A stretch of 40,912 nt of DNA from positions 1 through 40,912 of the forward strand of contig CAMWTJ010000012.1 in the NCBI GenBank assembly GCA_947177185.1. Reading direction: 5' to 3'. This stretch comes from an uncultured Porphyromonadaceae bacterium. Lineage in GTDB: Bacteria > Bacteroidota > Bacteroidia > Bacteroidales > Muribaculaceae. The notes under the pieces were generated by a model. That model was not told where the DNA came from. It worked only from the letters and a program-made list of their open reading frames with translations, and searched no databases. Positions 14,950-22,040 of this stretch are shown one piece after another; within the stretch, counting starts at the first letter, position 1, and every line of letters begins with the position of its first letter. A program made the translations under genes and the position numbers.

Positions 14950-15022
14950 AGCGGGACCGAGAATTGAACTCGGGACCTCCGGGTTATGAATCCGACGCTC
15001 TAACCAACTGAGCTATCCCGCC
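14950..15022 (-). tRNA. tRNA-Met (anticodon CAT)
   Basis: The 73-base minus-strand sequence folds as a cloverleaf. The acceptor stem is GGCGGGA with TCCCGCT (a G-U first pair), the D arm GCTC/GAGC with the AGTTGGTTA loop, the anticodon loop TTCATAA, a five-base variable loop AGGTC, and the T arm CCGAG-TTCAATT-CTCGG. CAT could mean elongator Met, initiator Met or lysidine-modified Ile. The G1-U72 pair is not the C-A mismatch of a usual initiator, and the overall sequence resembles elongator tRNA-Met. The bottom anticodon-stem pair next to the loop is an A-C mismatch. CCA is not encoded. Confidence 0.93.
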
Positions 15023-15033
15023 ATTTGCGACTG

Positions 15034-15065
15034 CAAAGTTAATACCATTTTTCGAATCCGCCAAA
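15034..15065 (-). promoter_or_regulatory. Promoter of tRNA-Met
   Basis: On the minus strand TTTG (15062-15065), a 20-base spacer and TAACTTTG (15034-15041) give a full match to the Bacteroidetes consensus. Transcription would start within about 10 bases of the mature tRNA 5' end. Confidence 0.75.
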
Positions 15066-15066
15066 T

Positions 15067-15111
15067 ATTTCCGTCCCTTTTTCGAAAAATTTTCAAAAAA
15101 AGGACGGAAAT
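15067..15111 (-). terminator. Stem-loop after the muropeptide operon
   Basis: ATTTCCGTCC (15067-15076) and GGACGGAAAT (15102-15111) pair perfectly, with an A/T-rich interior that can pair further. It lies 31 bases beyond the epimerase stop. There is no long T tract after it on the minus strand, so it may act as a weak terminator or a 3'-end stabiliser. Confidence 0.6.
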
Positions 15112-15141
15112 CTGTTACTGCGGCTTGGGTGTGGCGCGCTG

Positions 15142-16278
15142 TCAGCCCAGCAGTTCCACTCCGATGCCGGGGCGGTCGGGGATGATTACTTTGCCGTCTA
15201 CTATCTTGAGTCCGTCGAAACGGTCGTTGGCTATAAGGAGGTTGCCGTCGAGGTCGGCCCAGTCTACCATGGGCGAGAGCTGTGCGGCGGCGGTGACTGC
15301 GCAGCTTGTTTCGGTCATGCAGCCGAGCATCACTTTCATGCCGAGCGCGCGTGCGAGCACAGCCATTTTATAGGCTTCGTGCATGCCGGTGCTTTTCATG
15401 AGCTTGATGTTGATGGCGTCGTAGACGCCGTGTGCGCGCTGCACGTCGGGCAGGCGCTGCAGAAACTCGTCGGCGACGAGCGGCAGCGGCGAGCGCTCGC
15501 GCAGCCATGCCGTTTCGTCAATCATTTCTTTAGGCATCGGCTGCTCCACGAACACGCATCCGCGCTCAGCCAGCCAGTGGCACATCTCGAGGGCCTTGTT
15601 CTTGTCGTTCCAGCCCTGGTTGGCGTCGACGCAGATGGGCACGTCGCTTGTGCGCCGGAGCGCTTCCACTATCTCTTTGTCGTGGTCGAGTCCCATTTTT
15701 ACTTTCACTATGCGGAACGGCGCACATTCGTCTATTTCCTTCTGCATTTCGGCCGGGTCGGGCTGATAGCTGATGGTGTAGGACGTGTTGGGGGTGTTGT
15801 CAGGGTTGAGGCCCCATATTTTGTACCACGGTTGTCCCATTATCTTGCCGAGCAGGTCGTGCAGGGCGATGTCGACGGATGCTTTGGCGGCACGGTTGTC
15901 GGGTGCCACGCTGTCCATGTAGGCATGGATGTCTTCCAGGCGGAAGGGGTCGGAAAATCCGCTCAGGTCGAGGCGTCCGAGGAAATCGGTCACGCTGGCC
16001 ACGCTTTCGCCCAGGTATGGAGGCATCGACGCCTCGCCGTAGCCCGTAAGGCCGTCGTATTCAATCTGTACCTGTACGCCCGGTGTGGTGGTGCGCTGGT
16101 TTTTGGCGAGGTTGAACGCGTGGCGGAGTTTTAGTTCGTAGGGCTGAAACGAAAGATTTAGGCGCCCGGGCCGGCCGTGCTTGCGGCGTGTGGGTTCGCC
16201 GAACGCCGAAAACGATACGGGGCTCATGGCCAATGCGGTGCCGAGGAGAGATGTGCGAAGAAATTTGCGTCGGTTCAT
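15142..16278 (-). CDS. Dipeptide epimerase (L-Ala-D/L-Glu epimerase family), Tat-exported
   Basis: This 378-residue enolase-superfamily enzyme interconverts L-Ala-D-Glu and L-Ala-L-Glu so that peptidoglycan peptides can be degraded. The start at 16278 gives a twin-arginine signal (NRRKFLRTSLLGTALA), so the enzyme is probably exported folded; longer upstream frames are chance. Catalytic and metal residues are in place: K192-x-K194, D218-A-N220, E245 (VEQP), D270-E271 and K292 (NIKLMKSTG). The late LGCMTETS and DLDG motifs fit the dipeptide epimerase subgroup. It lies 20 bases after the NlpC/P60 gene, whose expected product, L-Ala-D-Glu, is its substrate. Exact dipeptide specificity is not provable here. 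Confidence 0.88.
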   Translation of the reverse strand: MNRRKFLRTSLLGTALAMSPVSFSAFGEPTRRKHGRPGRLNLSFQPYELKLRHAFNLAKNQRTTTPGVQVQIEYDGLTGYGEASMPPYLGESVASVTDFLGRLDLSGFSDPFRLEDIHAYMDSVAPDNRAAKASVDIALHDLLGKIMGQPWYKIWGLNPDNTPNTSYTISYQPDPAEMQKEIDECAPFRIVKVKMGLDHDKEIVEALRRTSDVPICVDANQGWNDKNKALEMCHWLAERGCVFVEQPMPKEMIDETAWLRERSPLPLVADEFLQRLPDVQRAHGVYDAINIKLMKSTGMHEAYKMAVLARALGMKVMLGCMTETSCAVTAAAQLSPMVDWADLDGNLLIANDRFDGLKIVDGKVIIPDRPGIGVELLG

Positions 16279-16298
16279 GGTGAGGTCGGGTAGGGGAA

Positions 16299-18734
16299 TC
16301 ATTTGTTGAAATACCAGGGGTGGTCGGCGGCGCGTGTGATGCCGTCGGTGCCCTCGTGGCCGTGTATGCGCACGGCGTGCAGGAACGGTGTGCTCAGGTA
16401 CGACTCTGCCGCGGGGTCCACGCTGTTGCGCTTTACGCGGCCTGAGGAGTGCACGTAGTTTCCGTCGTTGTCGTAGATGGCCACGTGCGTGACGCGGCCT
16501 GTGGCGGCGTTGCCGAAAAACAGCAGGTCGCCGGCGCGGCATGAGCGCCAGTCGGAGGCTTCGATGCGCTCTCCCGTGAGTGCCTGCTGCGACGCGTCGC
16601 GCCGCAGTATGATGCCGCAGGCCAGATAGGCGGTTTTGGCCAGGCCCGAGCAGTCTATGGCTTTGACGGATGTGCCGCCCCAAAGGTAGGGCGTGCCTTC
16701 CATGGAGTAGGCGGTGTCAAGTATCAGAGCGGGGTCAAAGCCGTGTGCGGCCCAGGTGTCTATGTCGGTCAGCGCCGATGCGTCGACCCATCCTGTGCGG
16801 CCGTCGGGGAGGCGTACCTCTACGCGTCCGTTTTTCTTTTTGGAGATGGGGCCTTCCACTATACATCCGAGCACGAGGTCGCTGACAGCGTCGCGCAGCC
16901 CCGAAGCCTTGGGCGAGGTGTATGCGCGCACCTGATACGGAGCGCTCACAACCATGCGCGGCGTGTCGCGCCATGCGTGCATGGCGCTGTCGGACAGCTC
17001 GGTGAGCGACGACGACGGCGAGTATGCGATGTAGCCGTCGGGAGTCTGAACCAGGGTCCATTCGGAACCTGCGTGCGCGAGCACGCGCACAGGCATGCCC
17101 ATCAGGGCCTGTGTGGCCATCTCGGCGGCGTGCCGAGGCGCTGTGCGCAGGCTCGCGGCGGTGATGCGCGGAAGGGCCCAGAGCGTGTCAGGATACACGC
17201 TGATGCCGTCGGTGTAGGCTATGCCCATGCTTTCGAGGCTGTTTGTCACGGCTTTTGCTATGGTGGCATCGCTTGCTACGCCCGACAGCGATACGACGCC
17301 GTCGCCATTCTGCCGCGCGTCTATGTCGGCTATGGCCTGGCGGCGGTCAGGCGCGAGGCGCGATTTCACGGCGGCTATGGCTTTGCGGGCCTTGTCGGCG
17401 GGGCGCTCCACGGGGTCGCACGCGAGTATCTGCATGCGCCTGCGGAAGCCGGGATAGAATATGTTGCCGCGCGAGCACTCGAGCTCTCCGGCCTGCTGGT
17501 CGACGGTTTCGCTGCGCACAAAGCGCTTGGCGGGTACGAGCGGGGCGCACACTCCGCTGTTGGCCGCAAGGCGGTAGGCGTCCATGCCTGTGGAGTAGAA
17601 GCGTCTTACGCGCGGGTCGGAGGCATTGTCGTAGCGCCCGAACGATACGTCGACGGGCACCCAGCCCACGCCTTCGAAATATACTTCGGCCCAGTCGTGG
17701 TAGTTCACCTCGCCGGGGTGCAGCATCCATCCGCTTTCCCAGCGTGCGGGCACGCCGAGGGTGCGCATCAGCGATATGTACAGCAGCGACACCTGGCCGC
17801 AGTCGCCGTGGCCTTCGCGCACCACATACTCGGGTATGCAGTCGATGGTGCTGTATTCGCGCGCGCCGGCCCAGGGATAGTGGTGGTAGATATAGTCGTA
17901 CACGAGCTCGCTTTGTCTGAACGGATTCGTTTCCGAACCCACGATGGCTTTGGCCAGAGAGTCGAGCCTCACTATGTGCGGGGCTTCCATGGCCGTGTAG
18001 CGGCGGTAGGTGTCGCTTTGTTTGTCGTAAGGCTTTATGGAGGCTTCTATGTCGGCCGGGGCAAAGTAGTCGGCGGAGGCGGTGTACTCTACTGTGATGT
18101 CGAAATGCGTGTCCTTGCCGTCGGCCACCGGCTGCTGCATGTATATGGAGCGGTGGGGCGACGCAGCGGGGTCGGACACGGAGTGTGCCGCCGGATGGGT
18201 TTCAATCACCCTGATGTCGCTCTGTCGCTGCGACGGGCGCGGCAGCGGCAGCCACAGGCGCAGGGTGTCGCCCGCGAGTTCGGGGCTGAAGGGCACGTCC
18301 ACGCTGTAGCGGTATCTGATGCGTCGCGCGGCGCCGTCGGCCATGGTGCCGTCGGCCACGGTGGCCAAGATGCTGTCGACGTAGGCTATGCGTGCCTCGG
18401 TGGCCGGCGACGTGCGCCCCTGGTAGCCGCCGTTCATGGCCGGATTCACGAGCGCGAGGTTGCGCGGGCTCTTGGTGTGCATGTACTCGCGGCCGTCGAT
18501 TGTGCGCGTTTCCACGTAGCCGCGTTTTATGAAATCGCGTATGTCGGCGTCGGTGACTCCCGGATGCAGCTGCCGGATGGCTTTGCAGCCCTCTTTGAGC
18601 GTGAGGGAGAAATCGGCGCGTGTGCGCGCCTCGATAGCGGCGGCGGAGTCGGATTCGAGCCACACGGGCATGGCGGCGTCCGCGCAAAGGCTCGTGGCGG
18701 CCAGCGCGGCCGCTATGATCAGTGGTCGTGTCAT
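16299..18734 (-). CDS. Transglutaminase-SH3-NlpC/P60 fusion, YkfC-like muropeptide endopeptidase
   Basis: The 811-residue exported protein (signal about residues 1-21) joins two cysteine-peptidase-type domains. The first is a transglutaminase-like domain (about 260-370) with an intact triad: C312 (GHGDCGQ), H346 (YHDWAEV) and D362 (PVDVSFG). A linker follows, then two SH3-like domains (about 540-655). The C-terminal NlpC/P60 domain (about 675-790) has C695 (DCSGLAKTAY), H750 (VTHVAIY) and H762 (YVHSSGRVKR). The C-terminal half matches gamma-D-glutamyl-L-diamino acid endopeptidases, which release L-Ala-D-Glu from muropeptides. The start at 18734 overlaps the upstream CBM9-like gene by four bases (ATGA); a longer frame reaching 18926 is rejected. 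The transglutaminase substrate is unknown. Confidence 0.88.
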   Translation of the reverse strand: MTRPLIIAAALAATSLCADAAMPVWLESDSAAAIEARTRADFSLTLKEGCKAIRQLHPGVTDADIRDFIKRGYVETRTIDGREYMHTKSPRNLALVNPAMNGGYQGRTSPATEARIAYVDSILATVADGTMADGAARRIRYRYSVDVPFSPELAGDTLRLWLPLPRPSQRQSDIRVIETHPAAHSVSDPAASPHRSIYMQQPVADGKDTHFDITVEYTASADYFAPADIEASIKPYDKQSDTYRRYTAMEAPHIVRLDSLAKAIVGSETNPFRQSELVYDYIYHHYPWAGAREYSTIDCIPEYVVREGHGDCGQVSLLYISLMRTLGVPARWESGWMLHPGEVNYHDWAEVYFEGVGWVPVDVSFGRYDNASDPRVRRFYSTGMDAYRLAANSGVCAPLVPAKRFVRSETVDQQAGELECSRGNIFYPGFRRRMQILACDPVERPADKARKAIAAVKSRLAPDRRQAIADIDARQNGDGVVSLSGVASDATIAKAVTNSLESMGIAYTDGISVYPDTLWALPRITAASLRTAPRHAAEMATQALMGMPVRVLAHAGSEWTLVQTPDGYIAYSPSSSLTELSDSAMHAWRDTPRMVVSAPYQVRAYTSPKASGLRDAVSDLVLGCIVEGPISKKKNGRVEVRLPDGRTGWVDASALTDIDTWAAHGFDPALILDTAYSMEGTPYLWGGTSVKAIDCSGLAKTAYLACGIILRRDASQQALTGERIEASDWRSCRAGDLLFFGNAATGRVTHVAIYDNDGNYVHSSGRVKRNSVDPAAESYLSTPFLHAVRIHGHEGTDGITRAADHPWYFNK

Positions 18735-19390
18735 TGAAGAATCAGTTTGCCGAAAAATTCGGGCCGGTGAAAGTCGGGTGACGGGGTGAGCACGGGGTTC
18801 CAGCTCAGGAAATGAGGCTGCGAGGTGGCCGACGCGCATTTGTAGAAATTGCCGCGCATCTCCACCGGCTTGCCTTCGTAGCTTATGCCGATGAGCGAGA
18901 GGGGTATTATTACGAGCAGATTCCACGAAAACATGCCTTCGAGCTCGCGGAAGGGCCGCGAGCCGCAGCTGGCGTAGCGTTTGACGGCCGCGAGTTCTTC
19001 AGCGCCGAGCCGCGTGGGCTGTGGCCGCGTGAGTCTGTGCGATGCGTTGATGACTCCGATGCAGTTGAATTCGAAATTCCAGTATTCGCCTCCGGCTTTC
19101 GGCTCGACAAAAAACTCCACGCAGGAGTCTTTGCTGACGGGGCCCTGGTCTTCGAATACCTCTGCCCTTAGGAAATTGGTGCGCGAGAAGAAATCGATAT
19201 ACAGCGCCGTGCCGCTGTGCGCTATCGTGAAGGTGGACAGCGGACGGTAGGGATACTCGGCGGCCCAGTTGGCGCAGCTTATGCTGCCGCGCGGGGCGCT
19301 GGCGTCGAGCATGGATATGATTTCGTCGGGGCCGGAGCATGCGTCCAGGGCGTCGATGCGGGGTACGGTGAGGGTCTTGGATTCGGACAT
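18731..19390 (-). CDS. CBM9-like carbohydrate-binding domain protein without a signal peptide
   Basis: The 219-residue protein looks like a single CBM9-like beta-sandwich: an early YRPLSTFTIAHSGTALYIDFF strand pair, KDSCVEFFVEP, EYWNFEFNCIGVINASH, then the middle and end segments MFSWNLLVIIPLSLIG, MRGNFYKCAS and PHFLSWNPV, ending with a FHRPEFFGKLIL strand. These phrases are typical of family 9-like proteins that bind sugar ends. No signal peptide or lipobox is visible at the chosen start (MSESKTLTVPRID), so it may be cytoplasmic, which is odd beside exported partners. It follows the LysE-like gene by nine bases and overlaps the NlpC/P60 gene by four. A ligand such as a muropeptide sugar is only inferred. 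Confidence 0.75.
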   Translation of the reverse strand: MSESKTLTVPRIDALDACSGPDEIISMLDASAPRGSISCANWAAEYPYRPLSTFTIAHSGTALYIDFFSRTNFLRAEVFEDQGPVSKDSCVEFFVEPKAGGEYWNFEFNCIGVINASHRLTRPQPTRLGAEELAAVKRYASCGSRPFRELEGMFSWNLLVIIPLSLIGISYEGKPVEMRGNFYKCASATSQPHFLSWNPVLTPSPDFHRPEFFGKLILQ

Positions 19391-19399
19391 GTCGCGGAA

Positions 19400-20059
19400 T
19401 TAGAAGAAATGCTGCTTCAGCGCCATGCTCACGCCCACCACTGCCATGCCGAAGAGGATGGCCGCGATGATGCGGTTGAAGAGCCATAGCGAGCGCACGT
19501 TGAAGCGCCGGCGCAGCTTGTTGACTATGAAGGTGATGAGATACCACCACCCCATAGCGCCGGCCAGTATGGTGAGATAGGCGGCTATGTAGTGGTGTAT
19601 GCCGAAATCCGGCACTATGAAATTGAAGCGCGCGAAGAGGCCTATTATAAAGAATAGTATCAGCGGATTGCTGACGGTGAGCAGAAAGCCGCTCACGAGG
19701 TCGCCCCAATAGGAGTTGGGAGCGCGCGTGCCGGCTTCGGCGTCGGGCGCGGCCTTGAGCGCGCGCGTGGGATTTTTGCGGAACAGGTAGATGCCGAACG
19801 CCGCCAGCACTATGCCGCCGGCCACCTGCAGCAGCAGCTGATGGCGGTCGATAAGGTCGGTGATGAAGCTGATGCCGAAGCCGGTGAGCAGGCAGTATAG
19901 CAGGTCGCTGATGCTGGCTCCGATGCCTGTGAACATGCCCGGCCAGCGTCCTTTGCTAAGGGTGCGCTGTATCACCAGCATGCCTATCGGGCCCATCGGC
20001 GCCGAGATAAGCACGCCGATAAGGATTCCGCGCGGCAATATGTAAAGCAGCTGTTCCAT
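19400..20059 (-). CDS. LysE-family amino-acid exporter
   Basis: The 219-residue membrane protein has about six predicted helices and the LysE/RhtB family opening ILIGVLISAPMGPIGMLVIQRTL, including the conserved P-M-G-P segment. Helix six region VSNPLILFFIIGLF carries the conserved N-P. Family members export amino acids or small peptides by proton antiport. It is the first gene of the leftward operon with a CBM9-like protein, an NlpC/P60 endopeptidase and a dipeptide epimerase. This suggests handling of amino acids released from muropeptides, though the transported compound cannot be told from sequence. A -7 box lies 13 bases before the ATG. Confidence 0.85.
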   Translation of the reverse strand: MEQLLYILPRGILIGVLISAPMGPIGMLVIQRTLSKGRWPGMFTGIGASISDLLYCLLTGFGISFITDLIDRHQLLLQVAGGIVLAAFGIYLFRKNPTRALKAAPDAEAGTRAPNSYWGDLVSGFLLTVSNPLILFFIIGLFARFNFIVPDFGIHHYIAAYLTILAGAMGWWYLITFIVNKLRRRFNVRSLWLFNRIIAAILFGMAVVGVSMALKQHFF

Positions 20060-20072
20060 GTTCTACAACAAG

Positions 20073-20080
20073 CAAAGTTA
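20073..20080 (-). promoter_or_regulatory. Probable -7 box of the LysE-led operon
   Basis: On the minus strand TAACTTTG matches TAnnTTTG. No TTTG lies at the usual spacing upstream, so the -33 element is not supported. Confidence 0.45.
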
Positions 20081-20171
20081 ATGTTTTTTTTACAAACGCG
20101 GTCTGCCCGACCATACAAAAAACGCAAAAACTGCCCAAAAACACAAAATGGACTGTTTGTGAAAAAATACG

Positions 20172-20179
20172 TATATTTG
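20172..20179 (+). promoter_or_regulatory. Probable -7 box of the antiporter gene, immediately before its start codon
   Basis: TATATTTG fits TAnnTTTG and ends four bases before the ATG at 20184. Transcription from it would begin at or near the start codon. No -33 box at the consensus spacing was found. Confidence 0.4.
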
Positions 20180-20183
20180 CAAA

Positions 20184-21662
20184 ATGAACCTGATAACGTC
20201 TGAAAATATTCTTCTGGTGGGCTCGGTGCTGCTGATGGCCGGCGTGATGTTCGGCAAATACAGCTACCGCAGCGGCCTGCCCCTGCTTCTGATATTTCTG
20301 CTGGTAGGCATGGCGTTTGGCTGCGACGGCCTCGGCATACAGTTCGACGACACGGAAACGGCACAGTTCATAGGCATGATTGCGCTGTGTGTGATTCTTT
20401 TTTCCGGCGGCATGTCCACGCGCGTGTCGTCCATAAAGCCGGTGCTGGTGCCCGGCGTTATGCTCGCTACGGCAGGCGTGCTGCTCACCGCGCTGCTCAC
20501 AGGTGTCTTCATCTGGTGGCTCTCGGGCATGTCGTGGACCAATATCCATTTCGCGCTGTTGCCGTCGCTGCTGCTGGCGGCCACGATGTCGTCCACCGAC
20601 TCGGCCTCCGTGTTCGGCATCCTCGGAAGCCGCAAGGTGGGACTTAAATACAATCTGCGTCCGATGCTCGAGCTCGAGAGCGGCTCCAACGACCCTATGG
20701 CCTACATGCTCACCATCCTGCTCGTCGAGGCCATCACGCTCGGCGGCTCGCTGGACGCAGCCGGTGTGGCCATGCAGTTGCTGCTGCAGTTCGGCGTGGG
20801 CATAGCCGGTGGCCTGCTGATGGGGCGTGTTACATCGCGGCTCATAGATATATATGTACGCATAGGGCGCAAGAGTTCCGGCGAGGACCCGGCTCAGGCG
20901 TCGTCCATGATATCGATACTGATTATCGGTGCGGCCTTCTTCACGTTTGCGGCTGCCAACGACCTCGGCGGCAACGGCTACCTGGCCATATACATACTCG
21001 GTATCTGCCTCGGCAACGCCTCGCTGCCCGGCCGCCGCGCCATAGGCCGTTTTGTCGACGGCATGGCGTGGCTCGCGCAGATAGTGGTGTTCCTGATGCT
21101 CGGTCTGCTTGTCAACCCGTCGGAGATGCTTGCCGTGGCCCCGGTGTCGCTCCTTATCGGCGTGTTTATGATAGTGGCCGGCCGCCCGCTCAGTGTGTTT
21201 GCCACTCTGTGGCCCATGCGTCGCATCCCATTCAAAGCCAAGGCATATGTGTCGTGGGTGGGGCTTCGCGGCGCCGTGCCCATCATATTCGCCACCTACC
21301 CGGTGGTGGCGCGTGTGGAGGGAGCGGCGCAGATATTCAACATCGTGTTCTTCGTCACGCTGCTGTCGCTGCTGGTGCAGGGCACCACGGTAGTGGCTGC
21401 CGCGCGCCGGCTCCGCATGGTCGACGACAGCGCGGCCGACGACGACGGTTTCGGCGTGGAGCTTGACGACACGCTGCCCACCTCGCTGCAGACCATGGTC
21501 ATAGCCGACGAGCACCTGGCGGCCGGCAACACGCTGCGCGACATGCGGCTGCCCGAGGGTTCACTGGTGATGATGATCCGTCGCGACGGCAAGTACATTG
21601 TGCCCAACGGCTCGCGGAAGCTGCTTCCCGGCGACGCTCTCCTTATAATAAAGGAGGATTGA
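20184..21662 (+). CDS. K+/H+ antiporter, CPA1 family with C-terminal TrkA-C domain
   Basis: This 492-residue protein has about twelve membrane helices. It contains the cation-proton antiporter core motifs TMSSTDSASVFGILGSR and LELESGSNDPMAYMLT, including the Asp pair typical of CPA1 exchangers, and a WVGLRGAVPIIFATYP segment. The last about 70 residues (HLAAGNTLRDMRLPEGSLVMMIRRDG...LLPGDALLIIKED) form a TrkA-C regulatory domain. This architecture matches NhaP2/CvrA-type potassium-proton antiporters used in potassium and pH balance. It is divergent from the LysE-led operon across a 124-base gap. Cation preference (K+ or Na+) is inferred from the architecture. Confidence 0.9.
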   Translation: MNLITSENILLVGSVLLMAGVMFGKYSYRSGLPLLLIFLLVGMAFGCDGLGIQFDDTETAQFIGMIALCVILFSGGMSTRVSSIKPVLVPGVMLATAGVLLTALLTGVFIWWLSGMSWTNIHFALLPSLLLAATMSSTDSASVFGILGSRKVGLKYNLRPMLELESGSNDPMAYMLTILLVEAITLGGSLDAAGVAMQLLLQFGVGIAGGLLMGRVTSRLIDIYVRIGRKSSGEDPAQASSMISILIIGAAFFTFAAANDLGGNGYLAIYILGICLGNASLPGRRAIGRFVDGMAWLAQIVVFLMLGLLVNPSEMLAVAPVSLLIGVFMIVAGRPLSVFATLWPMRRIPFKAKAYVSWVGLRGAVPIIFATYPVVARVEGAAQIFNIVFFVTLLSLLVQGTTVVAAARRLRMVDDSAADDDGFGVELDDTLPTSLQTMVIADEHLAAGNTLRDMRLPEGSLVMMIRRDGKYIVPNGSRKLLPGDALLIIKED

Positions 21663-21666
21663 GCAA

Positions 21667-21717
21667 GGCGGGCTTGTATTATTTCATAAAATTGCTAAAA
21701 TAATACAAGCGCCCGCC
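21667..21717 (+). terminator. Long stem-loop after the antiporter gene
   Basis: The arms 21667-21684 and 21698-21717 pair over 18 bases with a two-base bulge and a 13-base loop. It starts five bases after the stop codon. No T tract follows immediately, so termination is likely but not certain. Confidence 0.6.
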
Positions 21718-21927
21718 GAGGGCTTGCAACGCTTGATTTGCGTTTTTCTGTTTTAAAACATATTTTTAAGGCCTGTTTTGTTGATTTGTGTAAGCAATAA
21801 GCCCGTGTTTTTAACCAAATCGCAGTTAAGGATGGTTAAACGGGGGTATAAATGCTGTTATTTAACATAAGTTGTGTTTTGCATAGTTAAAGATAAAAAA
21901 GTATAGTGTTTATCCCTAAAATTGTAC

Positions 21928-21935
21928 TACCTTTG
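21928..21935 (+). promoter_or_regulatory. Probable -7 box of the mannan utilization locus
   Basis: TACCTTTG matches TAnnTTTG about 105 bases upstream of the susC start. The -33 position reads poorly, as expected where an activator is needed. Confidence 0.5.
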
Positions 21936-22040
21936 TATCGCTAAATACCATTGTTACGCCTTATCCAAGCGCACACATATATAATATATAGCATACACAA
22001 CAACAAACCAATCCATAACTTAACCTTTTAAAAGCTGTTC

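Larger units (their letters stand above)
21663..22040. other. 378-bp intergenic region before the mannan locus
   Basis: Besides the stem-loop at its left end and the -7 box at 21928-21935, this AT-rich stretch holds no gene. The part after the promoter would be a leader of about 100 bases. No binding site for a hybrid two-component or ECF regulator could be recognised. Confidence 0.6.

Noticed and set aside
16279-16683. N-terminal extension of the dipeptide epimerase frame
   Set aside because: It lies within the NlpC/P60 gene, and the downstream start gives a clean Tat signal.
16743-18737. 664-codon open frame on the plus strand
   Set aside because: Antisense to the transglutaminase-NlpC/P60 gene, whose two catalytic triads are intact.
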